DNA from: Lysinibacillus louembei
GTDB taxonomy: Bacteria > Bacillota > Bacilli > Bacillales_A > Planococcaceae
Assembly: GCF_033880585.1 (NCBI RefSeq)
Contig: NZ_CP137624.1
Coordinates: 3,817,501 to 3,881,500, forward strand
Direction of reading: 5' to 3'
Length of the DNA stretch: 64,000 nt
Under the pieces are notes generated by a model. The model did not search any database. It was not told the DNA's origin and was given only the letters and a program-made list of their open reading frames with translations. Shown piece by piece: positions 26,957 through 35,826 of this stretch. Positions within the stretch are counted from its first letter, which is position 1. Every line of letters starts with the position of its first letter. Both the position numbers and the translations under genes were made by a program.

Positions 26957-27604
26957 TTAATCAGCACTTCTTATCATTAAACATATGCCAGATGTAAAGG
27001 TAATATGCGCTTGTTCCACAATCTCATTACTTGTAAAGCGCGATGACCATAAGCTAATTTCCTCGTTTGTCGTTTCATATTTCACACCGCGTAACGTCAC
27101 ATTTTGCACAGCTTCCCCATAAGCAAAGAAAGATAAATACGGATAATCTAAATTGTCGTAAATTGTGTGTGTGCCTGGCACTAAAAAGCGTAGCTGGTTA
27201 TGGCGGTTGCAAATTTCAAAGACGATATCGCTATATTTTTGCTGCAAGCCACACACGGTCCGTAACACCGCCTCATAATGATCTAAGCGCCCTCCAGTTA
27301 CACCTGTGAGCACAATTTTATTTGGCTGATAGGAAATCGCTTTTAGCAAGGCTAAATCGGTATCCGTTTCATCTTTTTCTGCAGCATATATATCAATAGG
27401 AATGCCTGTCTCTACTAATGCTTGACGTTCATGTGGTGTAATAGAATCCAAATCACCGACGATAACAGTGGGACGAATTCCCCGTTCTAATAGATGGTAT
27501 GCTCCTCGGTCAGCGCCAATAAAAATAACATCTTCCTCATGAATAAAAGGCTCAAATGAACAAAGCTCTTCGCTTGGTCCACCTGAGCAAATTACGGCAA
27601 TCAT
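26957..27604 (-). CDS. thiN: Thiamine pyrophosphokinase
   Basis: ThiN transfers pyrophosphate from ATP to thiamine to give thiamine diphosphate. The 215-residue product has FIGADRGAYHLL, VIVGDLDSIT and AEKDETDTDLALLKA, the acidic motifs that bind Mg-ATP, and GVTGGRLDHYEAV. It overlaps rpe by 4 bp and is followed by spoVM 12 bp later. Confidence 0.94.
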   Translation of the reverse strand: MIAVICSGGPSEELCSFEPFIHEEDVIFIGADRGAYHLLERGIRPTVIVGDLDSITPHERQALVETGIPIDIYAAEKDETDTDLALLKAISYQPNKIVLTGVTGGRLDHYEAVLRTVCGLQQKYSDIVFEICNRHNQLRFLVPGTHTIYDNLDYPYLSFFAYGEAVQNVTLRGVKYETTNEEISLWSSRFTSNEIVEQAHITFTSGICLMIRSAD

Positions 27605-28269
27605 CGCACGTATGCCGCTTCACCAGCTGCTTTAATGGCTTGTAATGCAGCTGCGCGGTCTTCTTGATTGTAAATGGCAGAGCCTGCAACAAAAATATTG
27701 GCGCCCGCTTCTGCACATGGAACGATTGTTTCTGCTGTAATACCACCATCAATTTCAATATCAATAGTTAAACCACGCTCTTTAATGATTTTTGATAATG
27801 CAGCGACTTTCGGTACAACCGATGAAATAAACTTTTGTCCGCCAAAGCCTGGATTGACCGTCATAAACAATACCATATCAATATCCTCTAACACATGGTG
27901 AATCGTTTCAATCGGCGTATGTGGGTTTAACACCACACCTGGCTTCACACCATATGAACGAATTAATTGAATTGTGCGATGTAAATGGCGACAAGCCTCC
28001 ACATGCACTGTAATATAATCCGCTCCAGCTTTTGCAAACTGCTCAATATATTGATCCGGATTTTCAATCATTAAATGCACATCAAGTGGCAATGACGTTA
28101 AAGGACGAATTGCATCTAAAACGATTGAGCCGAATGAAATATTCGGAACAAAATGTCCATCCATAACATCGATATGAATCAACTCTGCACCAGCAGCTTC
28201 TACTTCCTTTACTTCTTGTCCTAATTGCGCGAAATTCGCAGCTAAAATAGATGGTGCGATTTTAATCAT
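27601..28269 (-). CDS. rpe: Ribulose-phosphate 3-epimerase
   Basis: Rpe interconverts ribulose 5-phosphate and xylulose 5-phosphate in the pentose phosphate pathway. The 222-residue TIM barrel starts MIKIAPSILAANFAQLG and shows ELIHIDVMDGHFVPNISFG, MTVNPGFGGQKF and EIDGGI, which carry the metal ligands and phosphate site. It lies between rsgA and thiN with almost no gaps. Confidence 0.97.
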   Translation of the reverse strand: MIKIAPSILAANFAQLGQEVKEVEAAGAELIHIDVMDGHFVPNISFGSIVLDAIRPLTSLPLDVHLMIENPDQYIEQFAKAGADYITVHVEACRHLHRTIQLIRSYGVKPGVVLNPHTPIETIHHVLEDIDMVLFMTVNPGFGGQKFISSVVPKVAALSKIIKERGLTIDIEIDGGITAETIVPCAEAGANIFVAGSAIYNQEDRAAALQAIKAAGEAAYVR

Positions 28270-28272
28270 CTT

Positions 28273-29157
28273 TTAATACCTCGGCTTTCGTTCCATAATT
28301 TCTTGTAAAAATTGTTCATAATGCTCATAGCGATATTGACGAACCTCTCCACTTGCTAATGCTTCTTTGACCGCACATTTTGGCTCCTTCGTATGTAAGC
28401 AGCCACGGAATTTACAATTTTCGCTCAAGCGTTGAAACTCTGGGAAACACGCTGTTAGCTCCTCTTTTTCAATCGTATCAAAATCAAAGGAGCTAAAGCC
28501 TGGTGTATCCGCCAGCAAGCCATTGCCTACTTCAATCAGCTCAACGTGACGTGTCGTATGCTTACCACGCCCTAAACTTTGCGAAATCGCTCCTGTTTTC
28601 AATTGTAAATCAGGTAATAATGTATTTAATAACGTAGACTTGCCGACACCAGACTGTCCTGCTAACACGCTAATTTTCTCTTCTAATAGCGGGTATAAAC
28701 GCTCCATCAGCGTGCTATCATCTTGATAAGTTGTTAAAACCGTATAACCAATTGCCTCATAATCTACAATTTTCTCTTGTAGCCGCTGCTTTTCGTCTGC
28801 TGTTAGTAAATCCATTTTTGTTAAACAAATAACAGGCTGAACGAAAAATGATTCAAGTACAACTAAAAAGCGATCTAATAATAGCGTATTAAAATCAGGC
28901 TCCTTTACGGAAAAAACTAAAATTGCTTGGTCGATATTAGCAATAGGTGGTCGCACGAGCTCATTTTTACGAGGGTGAATTTTCATCACATAGCCATCTG
29001 AGTCACCCTCTTTTGTATAATCAACAATATCTCCAACGAGCGGAGATTCGCCGCGGTTGCGAAAAACACCACGCCCACGGCATTGAACAAGCTCCCCGTC
29101 CTGATATACATAATAATAACCACTTAATGCTTTACGAATTTGGCCTTGCGCCATCAA
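28273..29157 (-). CDS. rsgA: Ribosome small subunit-dependent GTPase RsgA
   Basis: RsgA is a late 30S assembly GTPase. The 294-residue protein has an N-terminal OB fold, a circularly permuted GTPase order (LTKMDLL, then GQSGVGKSTLLN, then DTPGFSSF) and a C-terminal zinc knuckle CKFRGCLHTKEPKC. These features together identify the family. Two adjacent ATGs (29157, 29154) are possible starts. It follows prkC by 8 bp, as in B. subtilis. Confidence 0.96.
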   Translation of the reverse strand: MMAQGQIRKALSGYYYVYQDGELVQCRGRGVFRNRGESPLVGDIVDYTKEGDSDGYVMKIHPRKNELVRPPIANIDQAILVFSVKEPDFNTLLLDRFLVVLESFFVQPVICLTKMDLLTADEKQRLQEKIVDYEAIGYTVLTTYQDDSTLMERLYPLLEEKISVLAGQSGVGKSTLLNTLLPDLQLKTGAISQSLGRGKHTTRHVELIEVGNGLLADTPGFSSFDFDTIEKEELTACFPEFQRLSENCKFRGCLHTKEPKCAVKEALASGEVRQYRYEHYEQFLQEIMERKPRY

Positions 29158-29165
29158 ATGCCCCC

Positions 29166-31118
29166 TTACTCTGGATATGGAATTGTACCTTCAGCAATTT
29201 TGAAGGAGTCACGATCAATACGGTAGGCAGCCTCGCTACCTTCCTCAATTTCGAAATTCATACGATACTTCGTAGTTTCTGTAATTGTCAATGTATCATA
29301 TATTTCATGCATTTTATTGTTTTTATCTTGAATATAAATATGGATTGTCTGTTCTCGATATTCCTCTTCGCCCTCTTCATTAAATATTGGCTCATACGGA
29401 ATTTCAACTTCTATGCTTCTAAACCTGACTTGCTTAGCAGGTGGTCCTGCTGAAATAACGACTTCAATCGTTTGTCCTTCCTCAACCTCTTCTCCTGCAC
29501 CAGGTTTATGGGAAATAACACTGCCTTTAGGAATCGTTTCAGATGTTTTTTCATCTACAGCACGCCATTTTAAATTATTTCGCTCTGTGTATTCGTCAAG
29601 TGCCGCATTAGAGAAATTAGCAAGGTCAATCAATTTCACCGTCTTTTTGCCTTCACTAACAACGAGTGTAACGACTGTATCCTTCACGATAATGTCCTCT
29701 CCAGCAGCTGGCTCTTGACGAATAATTGTGCCTTTTTCGGCATCGCTATTTTCGTATTCTATTTTGTGCTCTTTAAAATCGTCAAGTAGTGATGTTACTT
29801 GCTCAAGCTTTTGATCCACATAATTTGCCATTTTGGAAGTTTGTGCACCTTTACTTGCGATAAGCTTTATTTCGCTACCTTTTACTCTTAAAGTACCTGT
29901 TTTAGGGCTTGTTTCGATAATTTTACCTTCTTCGATTTCCTCATCAAACCGTTCCTCTGTTTCGCCAACTTTAAAGCCTAATGATTTTAGCTCCTCTGTT
30001 GCTTCCTCTATCGTCATCCCAACAATTTCTTTCGGAATTTCCACTTTTTTCGGCTTCAAAAAGTAAACGGTAGCTATTGCAATGATGATAAGTAGTACGA
30101 TGCCCCCAACTACCATAGGCCATTTCTTCCTTTTTTGCGGTGCTGGTGGCTGTTGTTGAGGTGGTGCTTTTTTCACAGCCTCCATTTTTTTCGTTTCTGC
30201 TATATCATGCACTGGCATTTTATTATCTTTAATAATCGGTAAAATTTTCGTTGCATCATCATCAATAGGTAAGCTGAATTTCGCTTCATGAATACGCTCC
30301 GCTGATAAGCATGTTTCTAAATCGTGCTCCATTTCCTCTGCGCTGTTGTAGCGATGACTTGCATCCTTAGCAGTTGCCTTCAATACGATATTTTCAACGC
30401 TTTGTGGAATGGAACCATCAAATGCACGAACAGATGGCGTTTCTGTTTGTAAATGCTTTAAAGCAATCGCTACTGCTGATTCACCTGAAAATGGCAATTC
30501 TCCTGTTAATAGCTCATAAAAGACAATGCCTAATGCGTAAATATCTGATTTGCCTGTTGCGATACCACCACGTGCCTGCTCTGGTGATAAATAATGCACC
30601 GTTCCAATGACCGAATTCGTCTGCGTATAGCTCGTTGCACTTAATGTTGTCGCAATACCAAAATCCGTTACTTTTACATTGCCTTCTAAATCCATTAAAA
30701 TATTTTGCGGTTTAATATCGCGGTGAATAATGCCATTTTCATGTGCATGAGCAAGTGCTGATGTAAGCTGCTTCATAATATGAACACTTCTTGCAGGCGA
30801 TAAAGGAGAAAATTCCTGTATGTACTGCTTTAACGTTTTGCCTTTAATATATTCCATGACAATATAATGCATATCGCCATCTTCACCAACATCATAGACG
30901 CTGACGATATTAGGATGTGTAAGGCTCGTTGCCGAAAGTGCTTCACGTTGAAATCGGCGATGCAATTCTTCTTCATTCGTAAAATCGTAGCGTAAAATTT
31001 TAATCGCCACATCGCGGTTTAAAATCATATCATGCGCTAAATAAACATTGGACATGCCACCGCCGCCAATTAACTCAATTATTTTGTAACGGTCACTAAT
31101 TCGTTTGCCGATCATCAT
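29166..31118 (-). CDS. prkC: Serine/threonine protein kinase PrkC with PASTA domains
   Basis: PrkC senses muropeptides through extracellular PASTA repeats and phosphorylates growth, wall and germination targets. The 650-residue protein has an N-terminal Hanks-type kinase (GGGGMSNVYLA, VAIKIL, HRDIKPQNIL, DFGIATTL), a single membrane segment near residues 333-352 (VVGGIVLLIIIAIATVYFL), three PASTA repeats (about 355-565) and a C-terminal domain with predicted beta structure. Length equals the B. subtilis form. It is coupled to its phosphatase gene 3 bp upstream. Confidence 0.97.
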   Translation of the reverse strand: MMIGKRISDRYKIIELIGGGGMSNVYLAHDMILNRDVAIKILRYDFTNEEELHRRFQREALSATSLTHPNIVSVYDVGEDGDMHYIVMEYIKGKTLKQYIQEFSPLSPARSVHIMKQLTSALAHAHENGIIHRDIKPQNILMDLEGNVKVTDFGIATTLSATSYTQTNSVIGTVHYLSPEQARGGIATGKSDIYALGIVFYELLTGELPFSGESAVAIALKHLQTETPSVRAFDGSIPQSVENIVLKATAKDASHRYNSAEEMEHDLETCLSAERIHEAKFSLPIDDDATKILPIIKDNKMPVHDIAETKKMEAVKKAPPQQQPPAPQKRKKWPMVVGGIVLLIIIAIATVYFLKPKKVEIPKEIVGMTIEEATEELKSLGFKVGETEERFDEEIEEGKIIETSPKTGTLRVKGSEIKLIASKGAQTSKMANYVDQKLEQVTSLLDDFKEHKIEYENSDAEKGTIIRQEPAAGEDIIVKDTVVTLVVSEGKKTVKLIDLANFSNAALDEYTERNNLKWRAVDEKTSETIPKGSVISHKPGAGEEVEEGQTIEVVISAGPPAKQVRFRSIEVEIPYEPIFNEEGEEEYREQTIHIYIQDKNNKMHEIYDTLTITETTKYRMNFEIEEGSEAAYRIDRDSFKIAEGTIPYPE

Positions 31119-31121
31119 TCC

Positions 31122-31871
31122 TTACACCTCCTTATCCTTCAGTGTCAATAAAATAAGGGAAATATTGTCCTCACCACCGAGTTCATTTGCTAGCTGTACG
31201 AGCTTTTTCCCCTTTTTCTGTAAAGCAAGCGGCAATGTAATCAAAGCCGCCATTTCATATAAGCTCAGTTTATCGCTTAAACCATCTGAGCAAATAAGCA
31301 AATAGGAATCCTCTTGCAGTTCCATACTGTAAAAATCAGCCTGAATCGTTAATTCAGTGCCTAATGCTCTTAAAATAAAATTCTTTTTTGGATGATGCTG
31401 TGCCTCTTCCTCGCTTATTTCACCATTATCAACTAGTACATTGACATAGGAATGATCGCGCGTAATAAGCCTTCCATCCTCTTCCGTAAAGTGGTAGACG
31501 CGGCTATCACCGATATGTGCAATTGTACAATTTGCCTGATCGATTATGACAGCGATTAGCGTCGTCCCCATGCCTTTACAGCCTTCATGTGATAATGAAT
31601 AATGATAAATGTCTTCGTTTATTTGCGATATCACGGTTTCAAGCCATTGCTGTCGCTTTTCCTCCGTCAATAGTGCAGCAGCATCCACTTGCATGAATGC
31701 ACGCTGCAACGCCGTAATCGCCATTTCACTTGCTACATCTCCCGCATTATGTCCGCCCATACCATCAGCTAATATCGCTAGCTTATAGTTATCTAACCGT
31801 TCACAAAAAGCTACTCGATCCTCATTTTCTGAACGCTTTAAGCCAACATCACTTTCAACTGTAAAGTTCAT
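31122..31871 (-). CDS. prpC: PP2C-type protein phosphatase PrpC
   Basis: PrpC removes phosphate from targets of PrkC, including PrkC itself. The 249-residue PPM phosphatase has DVGLKRSENEDRV, ADGMGGHNAGDVAS, MGTTLIAVII, HIGDSRVYHF and GGEDNISLIL, giving the metal-binding aspartates of the family. ATG 31871 has AGGTGG at 5 bp; the in-frame GTG overlapping that site is rejected. It lies between rlmN and prkC. Confidence 0.96.
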   Translation of the reverse strand: MNFTVESDVGLKRSENEDRVAFCERLDNYKLAILADGMGGHNAGDVASEMAITALQRAFMQVDAAALLTEEKRQQWLETVISQINEDIYHYSLSHEGCKGMGTTLIAVIIDQANCTIAHIGDSRVYHFTEEDGRLITRDHSYVNVLVDNGEISEEEAQHHPKKNFILRALGTELTIQADFYSMELQEDSYLLICSDGLSDKLSLYEMAALITLPLALQKKGKKLVQLANELGGEDNISLILLTLKDKEV

Positions 31872-31880
31872 ACTTTCCAC

Positions 31881-33020
31881 CTACTTTGTTTCTTGTGCTC
31901 GCTCCTTTGCACGCAGCTGTCCACATGCTGCATCAATATCCGAGCCATGTTCGCGACGAATTGTCACATTAATGCCGTGCTTCTTTAACGTTTTTTCAAA
32001 ATCAAAGATTTGATTGCGTGGTGTTCTCACATAGTTTCGCTCTGGCACATAGTTCACAGGAATTAAATTAACATGACACTTAATGCCTTTAATTAATTTT
32101 GCTAGCTCCTCTGCATGCTCAACAGAATCGTTTTCGCCACCAAATAAACCGTACTCAAAGCTCACGCGACGTCCCGTTTTCTGTGTATAATAACGAATCG
32201 ATTCCATTAATCGTTCCAGCTTGTAAGCACGTGCGATTGGCATAAGCTTTTGGCGCAATTCTTGATTTGGTGCATGTAGCGATAGCGCAAAATTAATTTG
32301 TAGCTGCTCATTGGCAAAATCATAAATTTTTGGCACGATACCTGAAGTTGACACTGTAATATGGCGAGCGCCAATATTTAAGCCTTTTTCATCATTAATG
32401 ACCTTTAAGAAATTCATCATCGCATCATAATTGTCGAATGGCTCCCCAATCCCCATAATAACGATATGGCTCACACGCTCCTCAACTTCATCCAAAGCTT
32501 GCTGAACTTTGACAACTTGCTCAACAATTTCACCAGCAAGTAAGTGGCGCTTTAAGCCGCCTAATGTAGAGGCGCAGAACGTACAGCCAATACGGCAGCC
32601 TACTTGTGTTGTTACACAAACAGAATTGCCATAATCATGGCGCATTAATACGGTTTCAATTGAATAACCATCTTGCAATTGGAATAAAAATTTAATTGTG
32701 CCATCCTTCGATTCCTGCTGAATAATTGTCGATAGTGTTGTTAATGCAAAGTTTGCACTTAATTTTTCACGCAAAGATTTTGATAGGTTTGACATTTCCT
32801 CAAATGTTTTGACGCGCTTATGATAAAGCCAATCAAAAATTTGTCCTGCACGGAATGCTTTTTCTCCATTTTCTACTAACCAATTTTGCAATTCATCAGG
32901 GCGCAATGAATAAATCGATTCCTTTAATTGCGGCTTTTCTTTTTTCTCACGGCGTACGGGCTTCTCTTCTGCTTCCTCGACTAAGTCTAAAATACGTTCA
33001 TCGAATTTATTTTGTTCCAT
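31881..33020 (-). CDS. rlmN: 23S rRNA A2503/tRNA methyltransferase RlmN
   Basis: RlmN is a radical-SAM enzyme that methylates C2 of adenosine 2503 in 23S rRNA and A37 in some tRNAs. The 379-residue protein has the cluster motif [11 protein letters not shown] (three cysteines), [12 protein letters not shown], and a C-terminal [12 protein letters not shown] holding the methyl-carrying cysteine. An N-terminal charged extension of about 30 residues ([11 protein letters not shown]) precedes the usual start of the fold. Confidence 0.96.
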   Translation of the reverse strand: MEQNKFDERILDLVEEAEEKPVRREKKEKPQLKESIYSLRPDELQNWLVENGEKAFRAGQIFDWLYHKRVKTFEEMSNLSKSLREKLSANFALTTLSTIIQQESKDGTIKFLFQLQDGYSIETVLMRHDYGNSVCVTTQVGCRIGCTFCASTLGGLKRHLLAGEIVEQVVKVQQALDEVEERVSHIVIMGIGEPFDNYDAMMNFLKVINDEKGLNIGARHITVSTSGIVPKIYDFANEQLQINFALSLHAPNQELRQKLMPIARAYKLERLMESIRYYTQKTGRRVSFEYGLFGGENDSVEHAEELAKLIKGIKCHVNLIPVNYVPERNYVRTPRNQIFDFEKTLKKHGINVTIRREHGSDIDAACGQLRAKERAQETK

Positions 33021-33025
33021 AAAGT

Positions 33026-34384
33026 TTAATTTGTCTCCTTTTTTACGAAGGCAGCAACGAAAAAGCCATCGCTGTCCATATGTTGTGGGAATACTTGAAG
33101 CATTCCGTTATGTTGCTCCTCAGCAAGCTGTTGTGGTAAATTTTCTAGCAAGATTGCTTCCATCATCGGATGTGCTGCCAAAAAGGCTTGTACCGTACCT
33201 TCATTTTCTTCTTTATCGATTGTACATGTGCTATAAACGAGGCGTCCATTCGGCTTTAATAGCTCCACTGCATTTGCTAAAATACCAAGCTGAATCACTT
33301 GTAAATTGGCGAAATCCTCTAGTCTTTTTGTGTATTTAATATCTGGCTTGCGACGCATTACACCAAGCCCTGAGCATGGTGCATCAATTAAAATCGCATC
33401 AAAGCTTTCCTTTTGTAATATGCTAGCTGCTTTGCGCCCATCTAATGGCGCTGTTTGTACAATCTCAATGTCTAAGCGCGCTGTGTTTTCATCGATTAGC
33501 TCAAGCTTATGTGGATGCAAGTCGAGCGCTAGCACTGAGCCTTGATTATGCATTTTTTCTGCTAAATGCGTCGTTTTCCCGCCTGGTGCTGCACACATAT
33601 CGAGTACACGCATCCCTGGCTGTGGGTTTAAAACGTTTGCTGGTAACATCGAGCTTTCATCTTGAATCGTAATGAATCCTTTTTTGAATGCTTCTGTACG
33701 TGCTGCTTGTCCACCTGTCAATGTTAAGCATTCAGGTAGAAATTCGCTTTGTACCGCTGTAATCCCCTCTTGCTCAAGTAGTGCAATCGCTTCAGCTGGC
33801 GTCGCCTTTAATGTATTGACACGTACTGTTTGCTTGGCTGGCAAATTGTTACACGCAAGCATTGTTGCTGTTTGTTCAATGCCATATGTCTCGATATAGC
33901 GCTCCACTAGCCATTGTGGATGGCTTGTTGCAATCGCTAAACGCTCCATTTCATCCTGAATTTCATCTGTCGAACGCACACCTTGTCGTAAAATCGAACG
34001 CAAAATACCATTAACCATTGAGGCAATTCCTTGATGCCCACGTCGCTTTGCAATTTCCACTGCCTCATTCACTGCGGCATGTGGTGGGATGCGTGTTAAA
34101 TAATGCATTTGGAATAATGAAAGGCGCAGTAACCATTGCACCCATGCTTCTACTTTCCCTCTTACAAATGGTGCTAAATAATAATCAAGCGTTAATTTGT
34201 GCTGCAATGTACCATACGTGATTTCCGTTAATAACGCACGGTCCTTTGCTTCTATTTTATATTTTTCAATTGTTTGATGTAGTAACAAGTTGCTATATGC
34301 TTGATTTTTATCAACTGCTAATAAAATGCTTAACGCCGCATCTCGTACATTACCATTCCAAATTTGCTGTTTTTTCTTTGTCAT
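33026..34384 (-). CDS. rsmB: 16S rRNA (cytosine967-C5)-methyltransferase RsmB
   Basis: RsmB methylates C967 of 16S rRNA. The 452-residue protein has an N-terminal NusB-like domain (about 1-145), a SAM-binding domain with [21 protein letters not shown], the [15 protein letters not shown] motif and the catalytic-cysteine motif [11 protein letters not shown]. It overlaps fmt by 4 bp; rlmN begins 5 bp after its stop. Confidence 0.96.
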   Translation of the reverse strand: MTKKKQQIWNGNVRDAALSILLAVDKNQAYSNLLLHQTIEKYKIEAKDRALLTEITYGTLQHKLTLDYYLAPFVRGKVEAWVQWLLRLSLFQMHYLTRIPPHAAVNEAVEIAKRRGHQGIASMVNGILRSILRQGVRSTDEIQDEMERLAIATSHPQWLVERYIETYGIEQTATMLACNNLPAKQTVRVNTLKATPAEAIALLEQEGITAVQSEFLPECLTLTGGQAARTEAFKKGFITIQDESSMLPANVLNPQPGMRVLDMCAAPGGKTTHLAEKMHNQGSVLALDLHPHKLELIDENTARLDIEIVQTAPLDGRKAASILQKESFDAILIDAPCSGLGVMRRKPDIKYTKRLEDFANLQVIQLGILANAVELLKPNGRLVYSTCTIDKEENEGTVQAFLAAHPMMEAILLENLPQQLAEEQHNGMLQVFPQHMDSDGFFVAAFVKKETN

Positions 34385-35322
34385 TCAAAGCGATCTCCAA
34401 TCTGCAATTTTGCCCCTGTGCCACGCAAATATTCCTCTGCGCTCAGACGCTTTTTCCCCGCAGGCTGTAAATCATAAACAGCAAGCGCCCCGCCTTCACC
34501 TGTTGCAATTTCAAAATAATCTTTCGCAATATGCACAACCTCACCTGGTGTAGCTGTGTGCTTCGTACTACCAATTTGTGCCCACCAAATTTTCACATTG
34601 CTTTCTTCCAAAGTTGTGTAGGCAACAGGCCATGGATGCAAACCGCGTACTTGATTGTAAATCGTGCGTGCGTTTTGCTGCCAATCAATGCGTTCTTGCT
34701 CACGACTAATATTATGCGCATAAGTAACCAATGTTTCGTCTTGGACTGTACGATTATTTGTACCTGCTTCAATTGCAGGCAATGTTTGCTTTAATAAGTC
34801 ACGTCCTACAATGCTTAGCTTGTCAAATAAACTGCCTGTATGATCCGTTTCTTCAATCGAAATCGCCTGTTGACTAATGATATCGCCAGCATCTAGCTTT
34901 TGTGCCATATACATAATCGTCACACCGGCTTCCTTTTGTCCATCTATAATTGCCTGATGAATCGGTGCGCCACCTCTATATGCAGGTAGCAATGAAGCAT
35001 GAACGTTAATACAGCCTAAACGCGGTGCATCAAGCAACACTTTCGGTAAAATTTGACCAAATGCTGCTGTCACGACTAAATCTGCCTGCAATGCTAAAAT
35101 TTGCTCTAATTCTACTGAGTCGCGTAGCTTTTCTGGTTGAATAACAGGTAAGCCTAAACGTACAGCTTCCTCCTTGACAGGTGGAGGCGTTAATACTTTT
35201 TTACGCCCAACAGGACGATCAGGCTGTGTTACCACTGCTAGCACATTGTAGCCCTCTTCATGTAGCATGCGTAAAATTGGTACAGAGAAGGCCGGTGTGC
35301 CCATAAAAACGATGGATAACAT
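34381..35322 (-). CDS. fmt: Methionyl-tRNA formyltransferase
   Basis: Fmt formylates initiator Met-tRNA. The 313-residue protein begins MLSIVFMGTPAFSVPILRML and has INVHASLLPAYRGGAPIH with the catalytic His, and KLDAGDIIS with the Asp. The chosen ATG (35322) has AGAGGAGG upstream and falls 1 bp after the def stop; an upstream ATG six codons earlier lies within def. It is cotranscribed with def and rsmB. Confidence 0.97.
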   Translation of the reverse strand: MLSIVFMGTPAFSVPILRMLHEEGYNVLAVVTQPDRPVGRKKVLTPPPVKEEAVRLGLPVIQPEKLRDSVELEQILALQADLVVTAAFGQILPKVLLDAPRLGCINVHASLLPAYRGGAPIHQAIIDGQKEAGVTIMYMAQKLDAGDIISQQAISIEETDHTGSLFDKLSIVGRDLLKQTLPAIEAGTNNRTVQDETLVTYAHNISREQERIDWQQNARTIYNQVRGLHPWPVAYTTLEESNVKIWWAQIGSTKHTATPGEVVHIAKDYFEIATGEGGALAVYDLQPAGKKRLSAEEYLRGTGAKLQIGDRFE

Positions 35323-35323
35323 A

Positions 35324-35809
35324 CTATTCCTCCTCTGCATACATTTCTTCGAGCTCTTCCTCTGTTAGCACATGCGTAATTTTTGAGTCAAATAAAACGC
35401 CATCTAGATGATCAATTTCATGTAAAATCGCACGTGCCTCAAAGTCCTCTGCCTCTAGCTCATAAATGCGTCCTTCACGGTCAGATGCTTCAATTTTCAC
35501 ATATGTTGGGCGCTTTACCATACCGAATAATTCAGGAAAGCTTAAGCAGCCTTCCACATCTTCCTCTTCCCCTTTTGTCTCTAATACAATCGGGTTAATC
35601 ATTTCTAAAATATCCTCCCCTAATTCCACAATGGCTACACGTAGGCTTACATTAATTTGTGGTGCCGCAATGCCAACACCATCGTATTCCACCATCGTGT
35701 CATATAAATCATCTAACAGCTCAATAATTTCCTCATTGATAACCTCAACTTCCTTCGTCGCTGTTGTTAAAATTGCTGCTGGGTTTTTCACTACTTCTTT
35801 AATCGCCAT
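35324..35809 (-). CDS. def: Peptide deformylase
   Basis: Def removes the N-formyl group from nascent proteins. The 161-residue product has all three family motifs: GVGIAAPQI, EGCLSFPE with the metal-binding cysteine, and HEIDHLDG with the two His ligands. It ends in an acidic ELEEMYAEEE tail. It sits between priA and fmt, forming the common def-fmt pair. Confidence 0.97.
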   Translation of the reverse strand: MAIKEVVKNPAAILTTATKEVEVINEEIIELLDDLYDTMVEYDGVGIAAPQINVSLRVAIVELGEDILEMINPIVLETKGEEEDVEGCLSFPELFGMVKRPTYVKIEASDREGRIYELEAEDFEARAILHEIDHLDGVLFDSKITHVLTEEELEEMYAEEE

Positions 35810-35826
35810 TTTCTAAGTCCTTCTTT